Assembly: GCA_013368315.1 (NCBI GenBank)
Contig: JAACJM010000031.1
Location: forward strand, 124,001-188,000
Length of the DNA: 64,000 nt
Direction: 5' to 3'
Source: Tetrapyrgos nigripes
Lineage: Eukaryota > Basidiomycota > Agaricomycetes > Agaricales > Campanellaceae
Position numbers and translations under genes: made by a program. Position 1 is the stretch's first letter. Each line of letters starts with the position of its first letter. The notes beneath the pieces were generated by a model. The model saw nothing but the letters and a program-made list of their open reading frames with translations, did not search any database and was not told where the DNA came from. Positions 11,312 to 21,694 of the stretch are shown piece after piece.

Positions 11312-11600
11312 ACTGTTAAGCGCACATTTTTTGTTTGTTGTTTGTACACTCTGTGAGTACATAGCCACAGTCTGAGACCTGAGTGAATGGCACTGTTAAG
11401 CACACATTTTTTGTTTGTACATGTATAATACAGAAGCTTTTCAACAGTCAACAGCTTGAGCACAGATGGTACTGTTAAATGAACATTTTTTGTTTGTATG
11501 TGTATAATATTGAAGCCTTTCAACAGCTTCAGTACAGATGGCACTGTTAAACACACATTTTTTGTTTGTAATTGTATAATACTGAAGTTTTTGCTGCTTG
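11312..11600. repeat. ~80-bp tandem array, right part
   Basis: ACTGTTAA(G/A) unit starts lie at 11312, 11392, 11471 and 11543, 72-80 bp apart. Each is followed by CACATTTTTTGTTTGTA or a close variant. The array continues the one at 6531-6697. Confidence 0.75.
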
Positions 11601-11945
11601 GCCTCTATTTCCATTTCCATTCTCGTGACAGTAGACAGTAGGTTTATTGTGCTTCTGTCGCAGGTCCACATGCCTATGGCAGCAGTTTTCAACTGGACTG
11701 ATATGTTGATGCTAAATGCCACTTCAATGATGTCACCTGTTTGGAACTGACTGGGGTTGATGGCCTTGTAACTGTAATTTTGGTGAGTCCTTCAAGTCTT
11801 TTTCTTAGCGTAGATATCAGACACTTACTCAGTTGTCCCATTTTTTTTCAGTTTCCTCTCAAAATATCTTACATCATTCTCAGTGATGTGAACCCACTCG
11901 TTTCTGTACATAGCAGCCAAGGTACCTGCTGGGTCAATGTCCATT
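11590..11945 (-). pseudogene. Transposon-associated protein fragment (RYFE...GDIIEV type)
   Basis: On the minus strand an exon reads MDIDPAGTLAAMYRNEWVHI then TENDVRYFERKL. After an intron (about 11783-11851) it continues NPSQFQTGDIIEVAFSINI. This resembles a small domain I recall from repeat-associated Agaricomycete proteins (VRYFE...GDIVEVQVSF). The reading runs into the tandem array, so the C-terminus is lost. It may belong to the same old element as the fragment at 6023-6510, since removing the Harbinger insertion brings them within about a kilobase. Function unknown. Confidence 0.5.
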
Positions 11946-11987
11946 GAAAATGATACCAGTTGTTTGTTCAGGGCGTAGTGTTTTGAA

Positions 11988-13582
11988 GTGAAGAAACAGT
12001 TTTCAAATGTGAGTGCAGGTTGGCCTTCGAAGGTGGTGATAACTGGGAGACTTAGGTGTAATTTGGCTACTGAAATATGTATTACAAAAGGTCAGAAAGG
12101 CACAGTTTATGCATGGACTTCATCAAAGGGCTCCAGAAAACAAAGGGTTCTTGAAACTTTATTAAGCTAACAAATCCACCATCTCAAGTGCACATTCCTA
12201 GCTTACCAGTAAATGTTGTCCCATTGAGTAGATCATTGACTTCAACATACTGTGCACTTCCAGATGACAGAAAGGTATATGTTTCCAGAAGTCAAGTCAA
12301 AGTATTACCTTGTTTCTCAATGACTGATTATGCTTCTCAAGGTAAAACTCATCTGGATAACCCAGTAGACATTCACAACTGTCGAGACTTTCATGGGATA
12401 TATACAGCATGATCAAGAAGTGCAACAGCAGCTGGTACAATAATCTTGCAAGGTTTTGATCCTAACAAAATCTGGGGTGGTCTCAAAACACATTCTCCTG
12501 GATTGCAACAAGAATACATAGCTCTAGAATTTCTAGATGATATAACACTTTGTTGTTTCAATGGAAAACTTGATCATTGTATCTACCAAATTGATTCTTT
12601 CAGAAACCTTGTAGGTAGTAATTATAAGCCTCCAAACTTATATCATGCTTTGCGCTGGGATGCAGAGGATCCATTTGTATGTGATTATGAGATTGCTGAA
12701 TGGAAAATACTAGACCTTGACAAAAGTAAGAAAGCTAAACAAAAACTATCTGATAACACCAATCTTGCAGTAGTCAAAGGTTCTAAACATATAATTGGTA
12801 CTGTTCAAGAGGAGAAAATAAATATAGGAAAATGGTCAAAGGAAGATGAACATGAACAAGAGGTTGTTTCCATTACTGGCTGTAACGTTAAATTAAACAG
12901 ACAGCACAGCATATGTAATGATCTATCTGATATACATGGGCCCATCTGGCATGGAAATAGTTGTGCATATGACTCGATTTTAGCTGTTCTACTTCATGTA
13001 TGGCACTCCAATCCAATGTACTGGCAGAATGAATTTGACAAATTCGGAAATCCTTTTATGACACAACTTGCTAGAAATGTGCATTTATATTCAATGAATG
13101 AAATGGGTATCAAAGACATAAAGGAGTCCTTGTGAGATCAGTTTCATGAATTGCATGAAGTTGACAGAACATTCAGCAGAGGAGTCTATGTCTCAGTTTA
13201 TGATGTTTGGGTGTCAAACAACATTGATGTTCAACATACTGCAAGATGTAGTTATACTGGCTGTACAAGAACAAGGATCTATAACACAGAATTTGTATAT
13301 GCTCCTTCTTTGTTGTGCTTCTACATTGGGTCCAGAACAGAAAGCCAGAGAATGTACATTGATCACAAGTTCAGTCTGACTTCAGAAAATACACTGTACA
13401 GATATAGATTAGCTGGTATAATCTGCTATGGGGAAGGCCATTTTACAGCTCAAGTTTTTGATAGATCTTTACGTTGTTTCTATTATGATGGAATGGAAAG
13501 TGGTGGAAATTTCAGATGGGCTGGTTGTCTGAGAGAAAGGAACATCAACTTGAACAGCTGCAGAGGTAGAAAGGTGGTTTAG
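11988..13582 (+). pseudogene. PIF1-like helicase C-terminus fused to a cysteine-peptidase-like domain
   Basis: The first part reads CNLATEICITKGQKGTVYAW, NPPSQVHIPSLP and FSMTDYASQGKT, then SRSATAAGTIILQGFDP. This is the C-terminal part of a large helicase family from basidiomycete mobile elements (motif pattern MTDYASQGKT...ALSRS). It continues into a domain with a cysteine box, IWHGNSCAYDSILAVLLHVW, and a late histidine box, RLAGIICYGEGHFTAQVF. The spacing suggests a papain-fold (ubiquitin-peptidase-like) domain. The helicase N-terminus with Walker motifs is absent. Breaks: a frame slip near 12165, TGA at 12410 inside the ALSRS motif, and TGA at 13133 (SL-stop-DQF). Otherwise more than 350 residues read through. 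Confidence 0.7.
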
Positions 13583-13585
13583 AGC

Positions 13586-13715
13586 TCAGCACGGGTATGG
13601 GTAATTGGCAGGTACCCGTCCAGGTACCCGTATCTGTATCCGGCGGGTACAGGTACCCGACACAGCCACACCCACCGGATACGGATACTCCCGGATACGG
13701 GTTTAAGTTTTGAGA
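13586..13715. repeat. GGTACCCG-rich short tandem repeats
   Basis: CAGGTACCCGT, GGGTACAGGTACCCG and CGGATACGG-type units repeat many times immediately behind the peptidase-like stop codon. It looks like a short degenerate satellite. Confidence 0.6.
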
Positions 13716-14200
13716 AGACTTAATACCCGCAGATACTTCAAAAAACTCGAATTTTTCTATCTAAACTTCTAAATAATATTAATATAGTGTACCTATCATA
13801 AATACATACTATTGATTGTGCTTTGCAGTGTCTTTGAGGCCAGAAACATGCGAGAGTAAGTGCCCCATCCAAATACGGATGCTGCCACATGGCGTTCCCA
13901 CGGCCAAACTGTGGCTGAAATTGCAGAAAGTCGAAAATTCATCTAAAAAAAGCAGCAAAATACTTGCTCAAAAAATATTTTAGAAAGTAATCATTATACA
14001 ATAATCCATATATAGCTTCTACAAGAAGTACAGAACACTAATTTTGCGAAATCAAGCCCAAGCCCGCACATCACTAACCACCAATCGTTCCTCTACGAAA
14101 TGGTGTATAGACTCGTTAACCAGACTGACGATATACATGTTCTGAAGTGTGTATATATATGTAAAGGGATATTGTAGCGGAGAATCGTGGCTCTCGATAC
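13716..14200. other. AT-rich spacer
   Basis: No gene or clear repeat recognised. Confidence 0.3.
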
Positions 14201-14329
14201 ACGCCGAAAATACAAAATTATCCGCTCGGCAGAAAGGCGTACTGAAACACACTTTTTTACAGATATATCTTATATCAGTAGTAGTGATGTGATCTATCCG
14301 TCGAGTGAATATTTTTGTCTTTTCGGCGT
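14201..14329. mobile_element. 129-bp MITE, copy 2
   Basis: Perfect 10-bp terminal inverted repeats ACGCCGAAAA...TTTTCGGCGT, with an interior nearly identical to 4309-4435. This copy keeps both ends better than copy 1. Confidence 0.7.
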
Positions 14330-14445
14330 GATAGCGGCGGGGACGGACACTAACGTAAGAGCTATTGATCTTCCTTCGTTGGCTATCAGAGCCCCGGAGA
14401 CGAGGGCGTAAACTTTAATGTGTACTATCATTTCTTCTCCTCCTC

Positions 14446-14600
14446 CAATACGGTTGCCATCTAGGCTCATGTAGCTTTTCATATTTCGACCGAAGGCCTT
14501 GCACGAATCCAGGTCCGACCCATTCATTTGTTATTAAATAATGCCATATAAGCTCACCTCCGCCCGCACTTAGGGGCTCTGCTTGCAACCTGGGGGATTT
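14446..14600. repeat. Single arm of the ACGGTTGCCA inverted-repeat family
   Basis: ACGGTTGCCATCTAGGCTCA followed by GACCGAAGGCCTTGCACGA and a CATTCATTTGTTATT block closely matches the right arm of the large inverted repeat at 20880-21086. Only one arm is present here. Confidence 0.6.
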
Positions 14601-14696
14601 AATCTTCCTATATTTCTTTTGCAAACTACTGTATATGATGAATAGAAACCTGTAATATGCACTTATTTTTACACCATTTGACGATGATGTAGCACG

Positions 14697-14891
14697 GTGT
14701 CCAGTGGTGTTGTCAAGCCGTTGCCAAACATGTACACATATCCGTTAACACCGCCACGAGCTGCCACGACTTCTTCCGCTCACAACGCCAATCTCGAACA
14801 GTACTACGCCAATCCGCCGCACAAGGATGTCAACATTGAAGAATCCATAATCTCTGAGACCAAGTTGTCTTTGCAAGACAGTCCTCGATAA
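14697..14891 (+). CDS. Unrecognised coding-like fragment
   Basis: After a plausible acceptor (CCAG at about 14703) the frame reads VVKPLPNMYTYPLTPPRA and continues through HNANLEQYYANPPHKD to a stop at 14891. The composition looks like protein, but I recognise no family and no upstream exon. It may be the last exon of a lost gene, cut off by the surrounding repeats. Confidence 0.25.
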   Translation: MSSGVVKPLPNMYTYPLTPPRAATTSSAHNANLEQYYANPPHKDVNIEESIISETKLSLQDSPR

Positions 14892-14945
14892 TCGGATCGG
14901 ACCAGCTCACGTCTACTAACGTACATGGTCGTTGGGTTGTCCGAC

Positions 14946-15600
14946 ACAAAACGCTATTCACCCACCAAAATCACTGGTCACGTGATCTGATTATGTGAGC
15001 GCTGCGCGCGGGAATTTTGTACAAGTCTACTCGTCGAGCGGCCTCCCGCCTTCCTCGACAGCACTGGGTCTATTACTAAGGTACAAATTTTTGGGCGAGG
15101 CTTCCTGTATGTATATAGAGTAAATATAACAAACAAATTCGAGTTTCTAGCTGATAATTGTATGACAAAGTATTGTTTACCTACACAGTCTGGACCAAAT
15201 AATGATGATGGGAAGCTTGGAAAGGAGGCTCATCATTTTGTGGCAGATATTGCTGGATTTGAGGATTCTCGTGGAGTACGGCCTACAACATGGGCCGCTT
15301 CCAGCAGCAAAGCGGCTAAACGCGTGGAGAGGAACACACTTGGATACCAAGTGCAAAGAATGAATGAATAGATACTAAAATTAGAGCTAGAAACTCAATT
15401 TTTTTTGCTATATTTACTCTATATACATACAGGAAGCCTCGCCCAAAAATTTGTACCTTAGTAATAGACCCAGCGCTGTCGAGGAAGGCGGGAGGAAGGC
15501 GGGAGGCTGCTCGACGAGTACTTGTACAAAATCCGCGCGCGCGGCGCTCACATAATCAGATCATGTGACCAGTGATTTTGGTGGGTGAATAGCGTTTTGT
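14946..15600. mobile_element. MULE-like non-autonomous element, 9-bp duplication
   Basis: Two inverted arms of about 210 bp begin ACAAAACGCTATTCACCCAC and enclose about 240 bp. The perfect 9-bp direct repeat TTGTCCGAC flanks it (14937-14945 and 15601-15609). Long TIRs with a 9-bp duplication are the hallmark of Mutator-like elements. The interior has a 69-codon frame at 15162-15371 (starting MTKYCLPTQSGPNNDDGK) of unknown meaning and no transposase. Confidence 0.82.
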
Positions 15601-15609
15601 TTGTCCGAC

Positions 15610-15977
15610 GCGTTCGCTTTTTTGAGGTTGCGCGGATGTAGGTTCAATACACGTAAGTATTTAAGTCCTTTTGCTGCGACTTGACACTAAAGTATTTCCC
15701 CTTCATACCTGCTGCACCAATCAGCAATATCCAGTATCAATTGCCATAAAATGTGTTGGGAGCTTTCTGCTCTGAGGGAGTATAGGGCTGAAGCTGTGAC
15801 TATGGTTCTGACCCTCTAAGCACCGAGTACGTCGTTCACCGTTTCATGTTTCATATTTTACTTTTTAAACTTATAGTTTACATCCATGTCTTCCTCAGCG
15901 CCGTGTCTTCACGACCTCGATTTATGATATAAAAGGGTCGGTGTTGTTGACCGCTTGCTTACCCCCTTTGCCCCACC
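15610..15977 (+). promoter_or_regulatory. Upstream region of the alpha-kinase gene
   Basis: This 370-bp stretch separates the MULE-like element from the kinase start. TTTATGATATAAAAGGGTC at about 15921-15939 contains a TATAAAAG box roughly 50 bp before the start codon. The placement suits a core promoter but is inferred from sequence alone. Confidence 0.45.
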
Positions 15978-18360
15978 ATGACTCACTGCTCAGGCTGCAG
16001 CGTTTTAAATCTCGGGTTGAATGAACATGAAGAGTGTGCAAGATGCAAAAAGCTTGGAAGAGCGAATATTACAGAGGTAGAGAAAAAGAAGATTATGGTA
16101 TGTCTCCACTTGTCTATTACTACTTGATATGGTCTTTCACGGTTGATTAATTGATGTTTTTCAGGACACACCCAACTGTAAACACTGTAGTACGCTGTAC
16201 CCGTTTATGAATGGCGACTTCTGTGTGCTTTGTATTGAACCTGGTGTCCCAAGTCAAAAGGATACCAGCTTGGTTTTGGCACTTACCCGTGAGTTTCCTG
16301 TCTCAACATTTGACTTTCTTTGATTGTTCTCATTCACGCTTATAGAATCCATCTCGAGTAGTGCTGCCTCTTTTGATAAAGAAGCCTCGCAACATCGCCT
16401 CAACCGTCCGAACTCCAATCCCAACTTGAAGAAGGCCCAAGCAACCAACACCAAAAAGCAGCAACTGAAGCTGACAAAGGAGGAGACAATCACAATAGAG
16501 TTGCACTTGGATGTGATAAACAAAAAGAACAAGCAAGAAAAGGTGTGTTATCAGTGATTCCTGGCATCATTATCCTCCTGACTTCAATTTTTTTCCAGTC
16601 GGGTATCGCAGCACTCGTTAACAAGCATTCCAAAGACACAATTCTGTCTACAGTTCTCAATGGCTTGATCAACGAAACACAGACGATGTATCTCACCTCT
16701 CATTATGCTGTGACACTGCCTCAAGATGCAAAAGTCAGTTTCTCGCTGTGAGTCTCATTAACGTCCTGATATTTGAAGCGGGTCATGGCAATTCCAAAGC
16801 ATTGTCAGTGGGAAATCCTACTCTGTCAATAAAGAGAAGATCGACTTCAACGGCACTCTTCAAAACTTTTATGATTGTCTGAGAGACTCTGGCCGTATAT
16901 TGCCAAAGGACATCAGCGACCGTCGGCTTACTCTGAAACTGGTCGTCCCCATTGACTACATATACCCGCCCATCTCTCTGTCCAATTCATACTGACCATC
17001 ACTTTCTTTGGCAAGAATGTTGCGCATTACCTTCTGAAGCTACCTCGACTAGGAGTACCTGCCCCAAGGCTTCCAAACACAAAGTTCCCAATGAGCGGTG
17101 TATGTTCCTGGTTGCCGAAATAAAAGCTTCACTGATCATTGCATTGATAGCTGACACTGACAAAGATTTGGCCAGTGTTCGTCCACCTCCAGTTCCCACT
17201 TATCATAGTAGCTGGCGTCGTCAGGGGTCTGGCCAGGCGGCAGCTGCAGCACCTAACATAATTGAATATGAGTGTGTGCCATTCAAGAAGATTGTGTGCA
17301 CAATTGAGCCGAATGGTGAGACTCAGCTGGAAACCAAGATGGAGATGGATGAGATCGAGGTTCCAAAGGGCTGGGCAGTGTTTATCAAGGGTGGAAAACC
17401 CCAAGGTAGTTACCTTGGTAAAGGAATGTACAAATACACAATCAAGGTAGTGTCTGTTATCATTTCCATGACTTTTTTAATTGTTTCATCCTCTCACAGG
17501 CCCGCTACCATGGCAAGATGGTTGCGTTATTCCAACATAAACCCTGTATGGTCCCTTTAGGCTCCGACAATCGGCAATATCTCCTTCAAGAGTTGGATAT
17601 CCTTATTACAGCCACTGCTCTCCTCAAGATGTTCTATGAACGTGCCAATCTTGCAAATGTTACTTTGCCAAGTCTGTCATTTCCTCCCTCTTCTCAACAT
17701 TTCCCTGATTTTCTTTCCATTATAGAAATTTCTTGCAACTCCACAGGCACATTTGTCGGCATTGCTTCATCTCCACCTACTAATCTGGCACCATTTCCCC
17801 TTGAAGTGGATATTGATACATCAGACAATCAGGCCCTCCTCTTCAACACTTTTATGGTTGCACCACTACTAGAAACTTGTGGTGACTTGTACAAGTGCCA
17901 CAAATTTTCAGGAAACACACAGACTGGGCACAATCCATCAGATGTTCTTGGACAAGCTGTCAACGCCTTTGCCCATCATGTAGTTGAGGAAACTCAAGGT
18001 ACATATATGCTATTGGACATCCAGGGTAAGTCTTTCGGGTGGTATGTTTTGCACTTATGATTTATTCAGTATTCTTTTCGCTCTGTAATACACATCAGGT
18101 GTCATAGGACCAGATGGGTCATTGGTACTGTTTGACCTTCAAGCCCATACGTATGTGTTGATTATTTGACTCAACATCTCCACACTGACGATGTTGCAAC
18201 TTGCAGGAAAGACAAGAACTCTGGCCCTGGAGATGAAGGGTTAGAGCAGATCAAGCAGTTTGCTGAGGAGCACATGGACAGCCGCGTTTGTACACAAATG
18301 AACCTTGGTGATCTGAAAGGGCTGGTGAAAACTAGTAATGTCCACAAACTGTTTACGTGA
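15978..18360 (+). CDS. Alpha-type protein kinase with N-terminal cysteine-rich region
   Basis: Alpha-kinases (MHCK/eEF2K fold) phosphorylate Ser/Thr and are expanded in mushrooms. Start context CCCCACCATGA. Exon 1 (15978-16097) and exon 2 (16165-16288) give CSGC..CARC and CKHC..CVLC pairs, likely zinc-binding. Exons from 16346 and 16599 follow. The kinase part runs from YHGKMVALFQHK (exon from 17500) through LLDIQGVIGPDGSLVLFDLQ to GPGDEGLEQIKQFAEEH and stop at 18358. The last three exons join cleanly. Odd points: the usual H-x-C-N-x-x-C zinc tail reads HMDSRVC, so one cysteine is replaced. Between about 16960 and 17170 I could not find a fully clean exon chain, so an unseen intron or a frameshift is possible. 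It is flanked by mobile elements on both sides. Confidence 0.72.
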
Positions 18361-18488
18361 GATGTAGTCAATTCTTTCTTGGCCAGATGTGTTATGATGT
18401 CTGTGTATGTTGCATGTATTTAGAATCTACTTGTCTACTAACAGCGCTGCAGCACCGATCTAAAATGTCAAATGTGTTAATGTTATGT

Positions 18489-20148
18489 CTACATGTGGGG
18501 GAGCATGTCATGGAATACATCCCAGGTATTTTCTAGCGTTAATTTAGGCATCCTTAGTCTGTCAAAGACCAATTGTGCGTATGCAGCATAGTCTGTGGAA
18601 ACAAATTGGATGAGATCCTCCCCACCAATATCCTGCATCAGTGATTTGATGACTTCACGATCGACCAGCTGCAAGCACTGCTGTCCTCCATATGTTTCAG
18701 GGAGAGAATAGGAGATGTTTGGAGGTACACCTGAGGGGTTTTTCTTCTGAGATGACTTGTGGACCCGATGATTGTTGAGGTTGTCCTTGAGCTTGTCAAG
18801 TTCTGACTGGATAGCATAGGCCAAAGCCATTGTACGAGTTCACTGTGGTGTCATTACACATCAATTGCTATGGGTACAGTCAAGAAGATATGAGATTCAT
18901 ACTACTGCTTGGAATCATCTGGATGGTAAATATCTGCTCCTGCCTCCCAGAAAATCTTCACATTTTCACCCCAAAAGAGCTGAAGCTGAAGCCATCCACA
19001 CTCAATAGTAGTGTTATGAACACTGCGTAAAAACTTATGAGCTGGTAGTTCAGACGTGTTCAAGTCAGAAAACTCTTCTCTAACATCAGTGTTTTAGTTA
19101 AATCATGTCCGAGAACATAAGCAAGTTAAAAGATACTCACCTGAGGGTGTTTGCCAGTCCATAGATTCTACTGGTCTCAGAACCACAGTCAGTAGTCATC
19201 TGGATGGGTATACCTACATGTGCCCATGATGCATCAGATGCAAAGGACTGTGGTGATGTTTTGATGCTCACTTACCCCCACAATCATAGACTACCTCAAG
19301 TCAAACATAGGCAACTGCCATCTTGAGACGATTGTTGGGAAGAACATGAAGGCCAAGCCACTTTCCTGACCATACGTCCCGAACCCCCCAAATTGGAAAG
19401 CCAATGGCATTGAGTTTGTCATGTCCATCTCCGCTCCATTCTTCATTTGGTCCGAGATTGGCCAGTGCATCAACACGAGGAATCTTCTTGGAAGTGGGCG
19501 CGCGATTCTCGAAGCCTTGCAGATCAACCACTCACATGACACCTGTAATATATTCACTAAGAAGCAATCAGAATCAAGTCAGAGAAGACACTAGTTTACG
19601 CACCGATTAAGATGGATGCCTTGATCAAACACCAATTTCTCTTTAATCGTTCTCAGACCTTTTCTACCGTTGGGATCCTTGGCAAGCTGGTCAAGAACTG
19701 CCTGTCGTTTATCAAGTTCTGACATTTCCTTTGTGGTAGCTGCACTGCCTTTGATTCCATACAAGGCCTTCCAGTGGGTGACTGTAGAAGGACTGCGTCA
19801 AGGGGAGATAATCAAATGTAGTCAATAACTGAACCACAGCGAGATCTTGACAAACTCACACCATCTGTATTCCACACTCTGTCTTTAAAAGCTTGGAGAT
19901 GACGTTCTTGTCTGTAATGTTTCGTCCATGCAGCTCCATGAGAGCATCGTAAGTCTTCTGGTCATCAACAGGTGCTGTTTGAAATCATTAAAAATATATC
20001 AGTGTGACTGTGGAAGACAAGTGGAAGAGGAAGTGCAAGCCAATCACTCATGACAATGATCACGACCATTCTTGCCAGTCCTGTTGTTGCTGCTGACTTC
20101 CTTACAGAACTGGGCCATGTCGATGCCTTTTGCACTGTTGGTCATCAT
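18489..20148 (-). pseudogene. Integrase-type (DDE) transposase, Agaricomycete family, decayed
   Basis: The start reads MMTNSAKGIDMAQFCKEVSS. Further exons read VDDQKTYDALMELHGRNITD, a helix-turn-helix-like KGLRTIKEKLVFDQGIHLNR, then EEWSGDGHDKLNAIGFPIWG, MTTDCGSETSRIYGLANTLR, SVHNTTIECGWLQLQLFWGE and a C-terminal IGGEDLIQFV...DVFHDMLPHM. These match a widespread mushroom integrase-core family whose DDE residues are the D of GDGHD, the D of TTDCGSE and the E of TIE. Breaks: TGA at 19532-19534, a TGA after VAYV near 19300, and a further break upstream of MALAYAIQSELDKLKDNLNN. TIE-C-GW where relatives carry R fits CpG decay. Introns are still recognisable. Confidence 0.7.
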
Positions 20149-20607
20149 CTCTATGGGTGTGCATGAAATACTAGGGTGAATTTAGGCAGGAAAGGGATGT
20201 ACTGGCTTCCTGGAACTGATGTAGTATTTATGGGTTTCACGACGTGTATTTTACATTTGGTTTGCCTTTGGTCATGGATATAGGAATTGCAAAAATGAGG
20301 CTGGTGATGAAAACGAGTTCTAAAGTTTTCAATGAGAAGTCAAACCTACAAATGCATGATTTCCCTCATTTGCATTGCAGTCCTCTGGTTTGCTCATTTC
20401 CAGGGCGCAAGGTGGCAAAATCTAGGTTCTGTAATGCACTTGAGTCAATCATATCTGGAAAATCAGTAGTAAAACAACGAGATGTTGCTGGGAACTATGG
20501 TTCTCTTATGTACGAAAAAACGGTTGGTCAACGGGCAGTCCAAGCTTGATGGAATAAGGTGCAAACTTAACTTACAACGTGTATTGTAAGTATCACCGTG
20601 GTCAGAT
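20149..20607. other. Spacer upstream of the integrase pseudogene
   Basis: No gene recognised. A 101-codon plus-strand frame at 20244-20549 lacks any recognisable motif and is probably chance. Confidence 0.3.
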
Positions 20608-21086
20608 CATATCCATATCTCAGGATTCTACAATCATAATAACGAAGAACTACTATACAGCATACAAAGACTGCCGCCGCCAGGTTAGTAGCAAAGCCCT
20701 TATGTCGAGGCGGAATTGAGGCGGAACCGTTCACTGCGGTGAGCTTATATGGCACTATTCAGTAACAAGTGAATGGTCCGGCCGAGACTCGTGCAAGGCC
20801 TTCGGTCGAAATGCTACATGAGCCTAGGTGGCAACCGTACTCCAATGTTCAACGTTCAAAATTCGCATCCGAGTGACCGAGTACGGTTGCCACCTAGGCT
20901 CATGTAGGTTTTCGAATTTCGACCGAAGGCCTTGCACGAGCCCAGGTCCGACTCATTCATTTGTTATTGAGGAATGCAGTTCCGCCTTGACATAGGGGCT
21001 TTCATACTAACCAGGCGGCGGCAGTCTTTGTATATAAGTAGTAGTCCTTCGTTATTATGGTTGTAGAATCCTGAGATATGGATATG
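20608..21086. repeat. Large inverted repeat (hairpin-forming), ~210-230 bp arms
   Basis: Left arm 20608-20841 and right arm 20880-21086 are inverted copies separated by 38 bp. Shared blocks include ATATCCATATCTCAGGATTC, AAGACTGCCGCCGCC, CGTGCAAGGCCTTCGGTCG and CTAGGTGGCAACCGTACT. The inner edges carry the GTACGG terminus also seen in neighbouring elements, so this may be two elements facing each other. A related single arm lies at 14446. Confidence 0.75.
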
Positions 21087-21694
21087 TTTTGATTTAACCC
21101 TTTACGGTTGCCATGGAGGCTATAGGAATTTGACCAAAGGCCAACAGTGAGGCCAACCCGAGGAAAGCGCTCATTGGTACTTAATTATTGAATGAATTTC
21201 CTGCTGAAGTAGCTTTGCGGGTGCGCGAGACGTTGAGCTTATTGTTGATATACCCTGATGAACATGTTGGAAGCCATACAGTGGCACTTAGATATGAGTA
21301 CGTCAAAAAATAAGAAATGGAGGCCTCGAGTCCAGAGTCTCACTCGGAAAAAACCTGAGTCAACGTGATTCAGAGATTCAAAATCTGACTTCTATAGAGA
21401 TTTCAATGAAGAAGTTGCCCATAAAGTATCTATTGAGGTGCAGCTGGACAACGGAGGAACTTGAAAGGGAGAACGTTTGAAGTCCGTCCCAACACGAATT
21501 CCACCTCGGAATCCTTCCGAACAGCGCCGGATAAGGATCAGGAAGGTATTGTCCACACGAAGATGTACGTCAAGGGCAGAGAAACTTGAGAGAAACATAA
21601 CAGAAGTTGAGCACAAGTACTTATTAATACCCTAAGTTGACCCCAAGCACCCTTCAGATCTCTCAATCTCTTTCATGCCTGCGAGAAAGCCTAG

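Noticed and set aside
18489..20148. Retroviral or Gypsy integrase
   Set aside because: The EWSGDGHDKL...GFPIWGVRD context is a mushroom transposase family; no LTR, protease or reverse transcriptase is nearby.
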